Origin: Chersky-840 sp035604715
Lineage (GTDB): Bacteria; Actinomycetota; Acidimicrobiia; Acidimicrobiales; UBA8190
Assembly: GCA_963731665.1 (NCBI GenBank)
Contig: CAVSWP010000011.1
Location: 1,174,385-1,238,384, forward strand
DNA: 64,000 nucleotides
Direction of reading: 5' to 3'
Shown: positions 8,003 through 16,371 of the stretch, one piece after another
How the letters are laid out: every line of letters begins with the position of its first letter
How positions within the stretch are numbered: position 1 is the first letter of the stretch
Program-made: the position numbers and the translations under genes
The notes under the pieces: generated by a model
Told to the model about the DNA's origin: nothing
The model's database searches: none
What the model saw: only the letters and a program-made list of their open reading frames with translations

Positions 8003-8886
8003 TCTCCCGGCTCCTTCGGACCGAGGTGCGCAAGCTTTGGACCGTCTGGTCGACCTTCGTCCTCTTCGGGATCGTGGTCGTCGTCGACCTGCTCTTCGGC
8101 TTCGCCATCGCGTTCGCCCCGGGTGGGCGCCACGGGGGGACGGCGGGGATCGTCCCCCACGGGTCCACCCAGTGGTTCGCCAGAGTCTTCTCGGTGCTCG
8201 ACAACTCCCGGCTCCTTGCGCTCGTGTTGGGGGTTCTCATCATCACCGGCGAGTACCGCCACAAAACGGTGACGCCGACCTTCCTGGCCGAGCCCCGTCG
8301 AGGCCGGGTGGTGCTGGCCAAGCTAGGAACGGGCTTCGGCAGCGGTCTGACCCTGGGTGTGCTCACCATGGCGATGGGCCTCATCCTCGGCTTCGTCGTC
8401 GTCGCCGTGAAGGTCCATTCCTGTGTCGTCGGCCTCGGGACCGGCATCACCAAAGGCATTCAGGTCAATCAGGGAATGTCCCAGGCGATGTGCTCTGTTC
8501 AGCACGGTCTCTACTTCGTCGCCTCCACCTCGACCATGTGGCACGACTGGTCCCGGATCGCTCCCGGTGTCATTCTCGGCACAGGCCTCTTCGCCGTCTA
8601 CGGCGTCGGTCTCGGGGCGCTGCTCAAGAATCAGGTCGTGGCCATCGTCGTCGGCCTCGGCTTCACCCTGGTCATCGAGTCGATCGTGGGGGCCATCTGG
8701 CCGACGATCGGTGAATACCTTCCCGGCCAGGCGGCCACCGCGCTCGAGGACGCCATGCGGACCAACCTCGGTGGGACCCCCACGCAGCTGCTGCCGTGGT
8801 GGGGAGGGGCGGTGATGGTCCTTGTCTACGGCACCGCCCTGGCCGCGGCCGGCACCTTGACCACCCTGCGCTCCGACGTGACGTGA
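7999..8886 (+). CDS. ABC-2 type permease
   Basis: A 295-residue membrane protein with about six hydrophobic segments: near residues 18-40, 65-85, 105-130, 165-195, 200-225 and 265-288. The conserved early stretch ITGEYRHKTVTPTFLAEPRR is typical of ABC-2 permeases that pair with the preceding ATPase. The GTG start overlaps the ATPase stop. The substrate cannot be read from sequence. Confidence 0.85.
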   Translation: MISRLLRTEVRKLWTVWSTFVLFGIVVVVDLLFGFAIAFAPGGRHGGTAGIVPHGSTQWFARVFSVLDNSRLLALVLGVLIITGEYRHKTVTPTFLAEPRRGRVVLAKLGTGFGSGLTLGVLTMAMGLILGFVVVAVKVHSCVVGLGTGITKGIQVNQGMSQAMCSVQHGLYFVASTSTMWHDWSRIAPGVILGTGLFAVYGVGLGALLKNQVVAIVVGLGFTLVIESIVGAIWPTIGEYLPGQAATALEDAMRTNLGGTPTQLLPWWGGAVMVLVYGTALAAAGTLTTLRSDVT

Positions 8887-9322
8887 TGTGACATGGCGCC
8901 GAAGGTGATTCTCGGCCACGACCCCAACCGCCCCATGGGTACAGAGACCTGGAGCGTCGCCAGGGGTGGGACTCCAACAGTTGGACAGCTAACACTAAAC
9001 GGGGGCCGACAACGATTCCGACCTGTATCATCACTCTTCCGGTCCGGATGTCGTCTCTGGACCACGCGCAAGTGCCGGTGATCGGGCGGCGCATCAGAGC
9101 TGGGCGCCGTGCTGGCCCGTGAAGTATTGCTCACAGCTGTTGTTTCCGACCTCTCTGTCATTCAAGAACGTTTTGGCCCTGAAATCGGTGAGTCTTGAAG
9201 CTCAGGAAAGCTCTTGCGTCTCAACGGAGCCCTCGGTCGGAGCGACCCGAAGGTCGGTGTGTGTCACCGGGTCACCGTCGAGTCTCGGCCGATCATCGCT
9301 CGGGTCCTGGTTGGTCGCCCCA

Positions 9323-9628
9323 CCTTGTGGGTGCCGAGAATCCCATCCGTTTGGTCTGAGCAGCCACAGCGTCTTGCGGGGAACGACGGGGCTGGGAGCT
9401 CATTCCACGGATCGTGACCGCCGTTACCTAAGGTCCCCATTAGCCTCACTTCACTGCATGTACACGGGAAATCACGGAAAGTGTCTGCCCGACCGGGCTC
9501 CCGTGGCTCGGGTAACAGTCGCCTCGGCTCAGGATAGAAACCGGAGGAAGCGTGCCTCCTGACATGACTTTCAGGCGATTGGAAAGGTCCAGGTCAACAG
9601 CTCGGACGAGATTTTCGGCACCCACAGG
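9323..9628. repeat. About 306-bp unit bounded by IS-type terminal repeats
   Basis: A left-end repeat begins about 9323 (TGTGGGTGCCGAGAATCCCA) and its inverted partner ends at 9628 (GATTTTCGGCACCCACAGG). The interior carries no transposase sequence and no convincing gene, and does not obviously match the similar-sized intervals at 1.36-1.98 kb. This is the layout of a MITE-like non-autonomous element. The rest of the 8887-9848 gap contains nothing I can support. Confidence 0.55.
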
Positions 9629-9848
9629 TTCGACTGCCGCCACCGATATCGCGCTCTGGGGTAGAAAGACGCCCCAGCGGGACCCCTAGGTGGCGACAAG
9701 CCCTGCTAGGAGTAGTTCGGGTGCCTGTTGAGACTGTCCGACGGCGCGAAAGTCATGGCGTCTGTCCAAGGAACTGGGCCCGCCCAACCGTGAGGGGAAG
9801 GGACCTAAGACTCTGTCCGGGATAGGCGTCCCAGCCCAGGCTGTTCTT

Positions 9849-10397
9849 GTGGTGACCAGGTTTGAACAGGCCTTCCAAGGGTTGCGCACCACGGGTGCCA
9901 GCGTCTCGACTCATGAGGTCGTAGAAGCACTGGACCGACACGGTGGCGAGGAAGCAGAACTTCTGGAGCGCTACCAACGGTTCGTCGAGGAGGCAGAGTC
10001 CCCAGCTGCTCGGTATTTGGTCCAACTGATTCTTGATGACGAGCAACGACACCACCGGGTGCTCGAGGAACTCGCCAATACAATCGCGTGGGGTTGGACG
10101 AAAGGGGTGCCCGAAGAAGTCGTCCCCGTCTTTCCAAGGGACGGCGAGGACGGGGCTCTCCGAGCGGAGACTCGAGCCCTTCTGGGACACGAATTGCGAG
10201 ATCGCACTCAACTGCGGCGTCTCCGAAGGCGGCTCCGCTCCTATGGAGAAGCACCTTTGTGGGGCCTGCTCGTCGATTTGATGCGATCGGACACCGAGAA
10301 GCACATCGATATCCTTCGATTCATTCTGCGGATCACCTCCAGACGCCGATTCACACTCAGCTTCTTCTGGCGGCATGCTCAAAGGCGTAACGCTTGA
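9849..10397 (+). CDS. Ferritin-like helical-bundle protein
   Basis: A 182-residue, strongly helical, charged protein. The segment EEAELLERYQRFVEEAES with a later DDEQRHHRVLEELA has the E and ExxH-like spacing of ferritin-like and rubrerythrin-type four-helix bundles. A second pair of helices holds LLVDLMRSDTEKHIDILRF, again with an ExxH-like pattern. Two such pairs could hold a di-metal site. Assignment to a named family is uncertain. A GTG at 9849 is followed directly by a second GTG; neither has a strong ribosome-binding site. The tail is basic. Confidence 0.55.
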   Translation: MVTRFEQAFQGLRTTGASVSTHEVVEALDRHGGEEAELLERYQRFVEEAESPAARYLVQLILDDEQRHHRVLEELANTIAWGWTKGVPEEVVPVFPRDGEDGALRAETRALLGHELRDRTQLRRLRRRLRSYGEAPLWGLLVDLMRSDTEKHIDILRFILRITSRRRFTLSFFWRHAQRRNA

Positions 10398-10564
10398 CTG
10401 TCCGGCTGTTCGCGGTCATCGCACACGTGTGAGTGCGGTTTCCCTCGTCAGCTCGCGCCGCCGAAACACCGCCACCTCATGCCGGAGACCGGTCAGTAAC
10501 GGCTGTGCGGTCGGGCAATACAGATATGTACGTTGCGAACGTTGTCTGCTGCGGTCTATGGGCA

Positions 10565-10591
10565 ACTTGTGGGTGCCGAAAATGTCATCCA
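10565..10591 (+). repeat. Solitary IS left end
   Basis: TTGTGGGTGCCGAAAATGTC followed by ATCC, a close copy of the left terminal repeat of the IS that begins 30 bp later at 10621 in the same orientation. It could mark an earlier insertion or a tandem end left by imprecise transposition. The 10398-10564 stretch has no gene. Confidence 0.6.
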
Positions 10592-10620
10592 GGGCCTCCT
10601 AGCTGCGAGTTCGTTCCAGA

Positions 10621-11798
10621 CCTGTGGGTGCCGCAAATGTCATCCACCGTCCTGAGCACGTGAGTTGCGACAGCGACGCCTGGCCAGTGACCGTGGGCGA
10701 TGGCCTTGTCCTTCCTCTATATCGCCTTCATCCGAGTGCTCGAACTCCTGCGACTGCAGGGCAGTGACACAACCGATCTGGCGATCGAGGTCGTCATCCT
10801 CCGTCACGAAGTTGTGGTCCTTCGCCGACAGGTCGCCCGACCTACGCTTGGACCGGCTGACCGGGCACTGCTCGCCGGGTTGAGCCGCCTGTTGTCGAAG
10901 GCCAAGCGCAACCGGTTCTTCGTCCAGCCCGAGACGTTGCTTCGCTGGCATCGGGACCTGGTGTGCAGACGCTGGACCTACCCACATCGTCCCGGGCGCC
11001 CTTCGATCCCAGCAGGCACGGTTCGCCTGGTGGTCCGCTTGGCCAGGGAGAACCGGACCTGGGGCTATCGGCGGATCCACGGAGAGTTGCTCGGCATGGG
11101 TATCCGACTTGCTCCGTCGAGCGTCTGGGCCATCCTCAAACGCTATGGCATCGAGCCTTCGCCGACGCGATCGGGTCCGGCTTGGGGTGAGTTCCTCCAT
11201 GCCCAGGCGGCCACCCTCTTGGCTTGCGACTTCTTCACGGTGGACACTGTGCTCCTTCGTCGGCTCTACGTGCTCTTCTTCATCGAGCACGGCTCCCGGA
11301 GGGTCCACGTGGCCGTGGCGACGACAAGTCCGACGGAGTCCTGGGTGACCCAGCAAGCCCGCCAGCTCGCCTGGGCGCTGGGAGAGCGGTCGGTCCCAGT
11401 GAGGTGGCTCATTCGAGACCGGGATGCCAAGTTCACGGCCAGCTTCGACGAGTTCTTCCGAAATGAGGGCATCCAGATCATCCGGACCCCGGTCAGGGCG
11501 CCTCGGGCCAACGCCGTCGCCGAGCGCTTCGTGGGAACGGTCCGCCGGGAGTGCCTCGACCGCATGCTCATCCTCGGTCGGCGCCACCTGATTGCGGTGA
11601 TCGGCGAATTCGTGGACCACTACAACACCCACCGCCCGCACCGGACGATTGGGCAGACGCCGCCCTGGGCGGCAGCACCCACTGACGTCGGATCGGCAAC
11701 TCCCGCTGGGAGGGTCGTGCTAACCGAGAGGCTGGGCGGTCTCATTCACGAGTATCGCCTGGTCGCGTGATGCGGATGAGATTCTCGGCACCCACAGG
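10621..11798 (+). mobile_element. Intact 1,178-bp insertion sequence with DDE transposase
   Basis: Left end CCTGTGGGTGCCGCAAATGT (10621 onward, about 27 bp) and right end at 11772-11798, whose complement is CCTGTGGGTGCCGAGAATCT. The two ends differ at a few bases. One transposase gene fills the interior. I see no target-site duplication flanking it, which suggests erosion or recombination between copies. Ten further copies of the end sequence lie in the first 15 kb. The integrase-core type suggests an IS481- or IS3-related group, but the family is not certain. Confidence 0.8.
10700..11770 (+). CDS. Transposase with integrase (rve) core
   Basis: A 356-residue protein. The N-terminal helical part (LAIEVVILRHEVVVLRRQV) and a central HTH-like part (GYRRIHGELLGMGIRLAPSS) precede the catalytic core: first Asp in LACDFFTVDT, second in IRDRDAKF, and Glu in ANAVAERFVG. 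The end, EFVDHYNTHRPHRTIGQTPP, is the usual integrase-core C-terminus. It should cut and join the ends of this element and of the related non-autonomous copies. The same protein's termini are seen in the deleted copy at 5568-6078. Confidence 0.9.
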   Translation: MALSFLYIAFIRVLELLRLQGSDTTDLAIEVVILRHEVVVLRRQVARPTLGPADRALLAGLSRLLSKAKRNRFFVQPETLLRWHRDLVCRRWTYPHRPGRPSIPAGTVRLVVRLARENRTWGYRRIHGELLGMGIRLAPSSVWAILKRYGIEPSPTRSGPAWGEFLHAQAATLLACDFFTVDTVLLRRLYVLFFIEHGSRRVHVAVATTSPTESWVTQQARQLAWALGERSVPVRWLIRDRDAKFTASFDEFFRNEGIQIIRTPVRAPRANAVAERFVGTVRRECLDRMLILGRRHLIAVIGEFVDHYNTHRPHRTIGQTPPWAAAPTDVGSATPAGRVVLTERLGGLIHEYRLVA

Positions 11799-11887
11799 GT
11801 CGGGTAGCCGCTGGCACCGCTGTAGACCATCCGGAAGCACCGCCCCGGGCTAGTACAGACGACGTTGTCGACGTCGGACGTTAGGGC

Positions 11888-12097
11888 CTAGCTCCTGGGA
11901 GGGCCGGCGCCGTGGCGACCTCGACCATCCATGAGACCGTCAACCTCTATGGAGAGCCGTTCCACCGCTTCCGCCAGCTCGAGAACTTCGGCCGCCAGCT
12001 TCTCGACAAACGCTGCCTTCGTGAGTGGGTCGTTTCCCGAGCCGTGCAGTTCGCTGAGGATCAATCGAACCTTGTGTGAAATTCCGACGATTGCCAT
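11888..12097 (-). CDS. Small helical hypothetical protein
   Basis: A 69-residue protein beginning MAIVGISHKVRLILSELHG and continuing with an amphipathic heptad-like helix (FVEKLAAEVLELAEAVERLS), which suggests a short coiled coil or dimerising helix. A longer in-frame extension upstream is Arg/Pro-rich and looks non-coding, so the ATG at 12097 is preferred. No family is recognised. Confidence 0.4.
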   Translation of the reverse strand: MAIVGISHKVRLILSELHGSGNDPLTKAAFVEKLAAEVLELAEAVERLSIEVDGLMDGRGRHGAGPPRS

Positions 12098-13189
12098 GCC
12101 AGGGAGCCTACGAACTGGCCGACCCCACGGCTCGTGGTCGGGTTCACCCTGGGGGAGGCGACCAGGAGCAGGGACCGTTTGCGGGTGGTCCCCACGTCCC
12201 CGTCGCCGCCACCGCGGCGGGGGGACAGGGCCCTGAAAGGAGCAAACCGACCCTGCCCCGCTCCCGCCGCTACTCCTGGGGCGAATCCCGGGTGCTGGCA
12301 CCGGGACGTCCCAATGTCGAACTTTGGCACCCGACACCCTTCGGCAGTAGGGCCGAAGGTCCCACCTCTCTCGGAAGACGCAGGCGACACCTCCCCTTCA
12401 CAATGGGAAGCCGTGGCTTACGTCGGGGTTCGAGAGTTTGAGCCCCGACTCGCTGTCGTCCGTCACCCTTGGTGCGATGCAGGTCGGCCTCGCGCGACGA
12501 ATGTCGCGTGCAGGGCGGCCCTGTCGGGCGCCTTTCTGGGTCGGGCCGGGGCCGATATCACCCTGATTCGGTTGCGTTCGCCAGGTTCGTTTCCACTGGG
12601 TGAACCGGCTCTGGCAAGCGCTCCGATGGAAACAAACGGACTCATACGCGTCCTCATCGTTGGGGTGCTATGGATGGGGCATGTACGCGCGATTGATCAA
12701 TCCATTGTCTGCAACCCGAGCAGGCTCCGGGGGTCTTCTGCCGCCTCTCTGGACCCCCTCGTAGATGAGTTCCGGGCATCCGCGCTCACGGCACCCATCA
12801 GAAGGGCCGGGGTCGTCTTGCCACACCCGCCCAAGAGCACAGCCGCATCCAGTGGATGGCTTCGCCTAGGCCTGGATCAGGTTCCCACTTTTTCGCGCCC
12901 GGCGGGCCCAGCAGTAGCACCAGGGCCCGTACGGGCTGATGCCCCGGTTGCCGACCGCCTGTTCGCCTTCGCTGGACGCAGGATCTGAGCAAAGCTGGAC
13001 CACCCAGCAGCGGGCCAGGAGCGTCAATGCGGACCACGGGACTGGCAGGACCCACAGGTGGGCATCGGCGCGTGCCATTTCCGGCCGAAAGGCCCTAGGC
13101 GGAACGGGCCCCGGTCACCAGGATGGAGCCGACGGGGATTCTCCGACTTGCCACGCCCTGGGACAGCCGGTGGGAAAGGGGGCAACCTG
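12098..13189. other. 1.1 kb with no supported gene
   Basis: Long frames cross this stretch on both strands, but they are Arg/Pro/Ser-rich, lack ribosome-binding sites and match no family I know. It may be decayed DNA between the IS and the exporter gene, with the exporter promoter at its right end. Confidence 0.5.
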
Positions 13190-14845
13190 ATGTCGACGAT
13201 GGCGCAAAGCGCCAGGTCGTCCGTTCGAGGAGCGCAAGTCGTCGCATCCGAAGGCGCCACGGCAGGACGCCGACGCTGGGCGATCCTGAGTGTGCTGTGC
13301 GTAAGTCTGCTCGTCGTGAACCTCGACAGCACCATCCTGAACGTCGCAATGCCAACCATCGTGCGCGACCTGCACGCATCGTCAAGCGACTTGCAATGGA
13401 TCGTCGATGTCTATGCCATCGTCTTCGCCGGACTCCTGCTCGTCTTGGGAAGCCTCGGTGATCGCATCGGTCGCAAGCGAGTATTCGTTTTCGGGCTGCT
13501 CGTGTTCGCGCTGGGCTCGGCGGCATCGGCGTTCTCGGGGACCCCGCATCTGCTCATCGCTGCACGTGGCCTCATGGGGGTGGGCGCTGCCGCCATCATG
13601 CCCTCGACCTTGTCGATCCTGACCAACGTTTTCGTCGAGGAGCAGGATCGGGCTCGAGCCATCGGCATCTGGTCGGGTGCGACTGGTCTCGGGGTTGCCA
13701 TCGGTCCGATTGCCGGCGGCTGGCTGTTGGCGCACTTCTGGTGGGGATCGGTGTTTCTCGTCAACGTGCCCATCATCTCGGTTGGGCTGGTGGCGTCGAT
13801 CTGGCTCGTTCCCGATTCGAAGAACCCCTCGAGCAAGCGCCCTGATCCCTTGGGTGCCCTGTTGTCGATGGTGGGGATGGGGCTGCTTCTCTGGGGAATC
13901 ATTGAGGCGCCCAACCGAACCTGGGAGTCACCGCTCGTGCTGGGCGCGCTCGGTGGTGCCGCGCTGGTGCTCGGCGCCTTCGTCGTGTGGGAGCGTCGCT
14001 CGGACCATCCCTTGCTCGAGATCTCGTTCTTCGGTTCCCGCCGTTTTAGCGCGGCGATGGGCTCGATGGCGCTCGTGCTCTTCGCGCTTGCAGGGGTGCT
14101 TTTCCTGTTGACCCAGTACCTCCAGTTCTCCCTGGGATACAGCGCCTTCCAAGCGGGCTTGCGCATCGGTCCCATCGCCCTCATCCTCCTCGTCGTCGCG
14201 CCGACTTCGAGCGTGCTTGCCCGGTGGTTCGGCACGAAGCCCGTCGTCGCCACCGGCATGGCGACGATCGCGGTGGGTCTGTGGCTGCTGTCGCGCACCA
14301 CGGTCGCCGGCACCTACGACTCGGCTTTACCTGCCTTCCTCATGTTGGGGATCGGCACTGGACTTGCGTTCGCCCCCTCCACCGAGTCGGTCATGGGTTC
14401 GTTGCCTCGTACCCAGGCAGGGACCGGCGCCGCCACCAACAGCACCGCCTTGCAGCTCGGAGGTGCCCTCGGAGTCGGGATCCTCGGGAGCCTTCTGGCG
14501 TCGCGCTACCAAGGTCGCATGCACCTCGCCCTCGCCCACCAGCACGTCCCCACCTCGGTCCTCAACGTCATCAACGGCTCGCTGGGCGGCGCCTTGGAGG
14601 TGGCGCAGCATGTCGGTGGGGCCGGCGGCACTGCCCTCGCCGAGGTCGCTCGCCGGTCGTTCTTGGGCGGCATGGATCTGGCAATGACTGTCGGTGCGGT
14701 GGCCGTCGCCGCCGGAGCGATGGTGGTCCTGGCCGTGCTGCCGAGCCGCTCGAAAGCGGCCGGAACCCCGGACGAGATTCTCGACACCCACAAGGTCGAT
14801 GAGGGCGGACACAACCTCGGGCTCTGGGCGGGACGTGGGCTCTAA
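13190..14845 (+). CDS. MFS drug-efflux transporter, DHA2 (14-TM) family
   Basis: A 551-residue inner-membrane proton antiporter. Motif A appears as GSLGDRIGRKRVFVFG, motif D1 as LDSTILNVAMPTIVRDL in the first membrane segment, and motif C as GPIAGGWLL. About 14 hydrophobic segments fit the DHA2 family (EmrB/QacA type), which exports lipophilic drugs. The ATG at 13190 has an AAAGGGGG-like ribosome-binding site. The last about 25 residues, after PSRSKAAGT, are encoded partly by an IS terminal repeat (DEILDTHKV) and are probably not native. The 3' half overlaps a long antisense frame of the hydrolase gene. Confidence 0.9.
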   Translation: MSTMAQSARSSVRGAQVVASEGATAGRRRWAILSVLCVSLLVVNLDSTILNVAMPTIVRDLHASSSDLQWIVDVYAIVFAGLLLVLGSLGDRIGRKRVFVFGLLVFALGSAASAFSGTPHLLIAARGLMGVGAAAIMPSTLSILTNVFVEEQDRARAIGIWSGATGLGVAIGPIAGGWLLAHFWWGSVFLVNVPIISVGLVASIWLVPDSKNPSSKRPDPLGALLSMVGMGLLLWGIIEAPNRTWESPLVLGALGGAALVLGAFVVWERRSDHPLLEISFFGSRRFSAAMGSMALVLFALAGVLFLLTQYLQFSLGYSAFQAGLRIGPIALILLVVAPTSSVLARWFGTKPVVATGMATIAVGLWLLSRTTVAGTYDSALPAFLMLGIGTGLAFAPSTESVMGSLPRTQAGTGAATNSTALQLGGALGVGILGSLLASRYQGRMHLALAHQHVPTSVLNVINGSLGGALEVAQHVGGAGGTALAEVARRSFLGGMDLAMTVGAVAVAAGAMVVLAVLPSRSKAAGTPDEILDTHKVDEGGHNLGLWAGRGL

Positions 14846-16093
14846 CCACTCTCGCATCGCCTCGTAGACGGAAGGATGGTTGAGGAGATTGAAGTGGTGT
14901 AGCCCCCCGAAGTGGCGGGTGTGCTCGGCCGGGAACGGGATGTGACCACCGTGGCGGGATCGGCCATGGGCACTGGCGGGCTGGACGAGGAGGTCGCCCA
15001 CCAATCGACCCAGTGGGTTGCGGCGGCTCGTTGTGACGGTAGCGCTAACCGCGTAGTGCTTCGCCCAGGGGAGGAGGGGGACGTCATTGCCTTTGCGCCT
15101 CGATCCGGGGACGGCTTCGTGCCAATCGTCATCGACCAGATACCCAGCGTGTAGATCCTTGATCCCGGCGCTGCGCCTGTTGAGGACGGAGGCCAGCGGA
15201 CGACTCTCGTTGAGCTTGGCGAGCACGCTGCTGAGACGGCTGACCCACTGCTCGAGTCCTGCTCCAAGGTGTGGGCAGCCGAGGTAAAAGACGTGGCGCA
15301 ACGTCGATACCCACGGGTGGCTCTCTTGCTGTGCATAGTGGCACGCGCTGCGAGCAATCAGACCACCCATTGAGTGACCCACCAGGATCAACTCAGCGAC
15401 GGGAACGGGCCAGGCGGCAACGACATTGTCGAGGAGGGCGGTGAGTTGCCGGCCATTGTCGGAGATATGCCGGCCGGTGTTGTAACGCAGATAGACAGCG
15501 GTGTACCCGAGGTCTTGAGAAAGCCGCGAACCATAGGTGGACTCAGTCGCGCCCCCATGGCGATCGGCGTGCAGCCTCCACGACTCCTCGTTTTCTCCCA
15601 AGCCGTGGAGAAAGACGGCAACCCTCGAGGTTGCCTCGGGAAAGGCGGCTTCGAGAGTGTCACTCCGAGGCGCGATGTCTGCTCGTGCCCGTCGGACAGC
15701 CATCCGGATCGCCAAAGGACTGCCCTGGGTGGCCAGCTCATCTCCCAAGGTGGCATTCAACACTGCCAATGCCAGATTGCTCCCGGGGGTCGAGCCGGCT
15801 GGACGTGCCGATCTCGTCGCCGCCCCCGCAACTTGGCTCGCAGCCGTGCCGATAGCTAGGCCAGTTCCGCGGATGACGGTGTAGAAGCTGCGGGCGATAC
15901 CGTCGTGGACGACTCGGGCGGGGAGGCTGGCTGGAGCGGTGCATGCGAACACCCGGGTTGCAACGGCGTGGTGCACCTGTTCAACGTGCCAAACGGTGTC
16001 CGCCAGCGTCCGCGTCGCAAGCTGCCCGGCGGCCCGCATCTCCTCAGGCCTCATCGCCCTCCGAACGAGGTTGGATTTCTGCCATTGTGGCAC
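14327..16093 (-). CDS. Alpha/beta hydrolase (triacylglycerol-lipase-like) with foreign C-terminal tail
   Basis: A 588-codon frame. Residues 1 to about 415 form an alpha/beta hydrolase: oxyanion region AVFLHGLGENEESW, nucleophile elbow LVGHSMGGL (Ser near 241), and a late HFNLLNHPSVYEAM with a possible catalytic His. Homology ends near 14850 (REWLEP). Beyond it the frame reads through an IS terminal repeat (GVENLVRGSG) and then about 150 residues that are only the antisense of the MFS gene. I infer that the native stop was lost when an IS end landed here. It probably hydrolyses lipid esters, fitting the nearby patatin and WS/DGAT genes. Confidence 0.75.
   Translation of the reverse strand: MPQWQKSNLVRRAMRPEEMRAAGQLATRTLADTVWHVEQVHHAVATRVFACTAPASLPARVVHDGIARSFYTVIRGTGLAIGTAASQVAGAATRSARPAGSTPGSNLALAVLNATLGDELATQGSPLAIRMAVRRARADIAPRSDTLEAAFPEATSRVAVFLHGLGENEESWRLHADRHGGATESTYGSRLSQDLGYTAVYLRYNTGRHISDNGRQLTALLDNVVAAWPVPVAELILVGHSMGGLIARSACHYAQQESHPWVSTLRHVFYLGCPHLGAGLEQWVSRLSSVLAKLNESRPLASVLNRRSAGIKDLHAGYLVDDDWHEAVPGSRRKGNDVPLLPWAKHYAVSATVTTSRRNPLGRLVGDLLVQPASAHGRSRHGGHIPFPAEHTRHFGGLHHFNLLNHPSVYEAMREWLEPTSRPEPEVVSALIDLVGVENLVRGSGRFRAARQHGQDHHRSGGDGHRTDSHCQIHAAQERPASDLGEGSAAGPTDMLRHLQGAAQRAVDDVEDRGGDVLVGEGEVHATLVARRQKAPEDPDSEGTSELQGGAVGGGAGPCLGTRQRTHDRLGGGGERKSSADPQHEEGR
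14771..14798 (-). repeat. Solitary IS terminal repeat at the MFS/hydrolase junction
   Basis: GACGAGATTCTCGACACCCA followed by CAAGG, about 23 of 27 positions matching the right end of the IS at 10.6 kb. It encodes DEILDTHKV in the exporter frame and GVENLVRG in the opposite hydrolase frame. No transposase lies beside it. Confidence 0.65.
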
Positions 16094-16371
16094 TCAGTGG
16101 TCGGGCGCTGCCGGGATGCTCGGCCGGAACTGGCGCTCGCACCCCTGGCGGGTGCCAACGGCGAAGCGTCTCAGCCGCCGACCTCGACGGTCCAGTGACC
16201 TCGAATGTCTGGCTCGTGTGGTTTTACACTCGAAGGACTGGGTACCCCGGGTGCTCGTGGGGAAGGCCGATCTCGGCCTCGGCGAGTGAGGAGTCGGTGG
16301 CAACTTCCGGAATCGGGCGTGGAGATGCCAAGCCACGAGGAGACGGCATAAGCCTGGTGTGGAACGATCGA

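Noticed and set aside
12134..12988. 284-codon plus-strand frame between the IS and the MFS gene
   Set aside because: Arg/Pro/Ser-rich text, no ribosome-binding site, no motif; judged non-coding.
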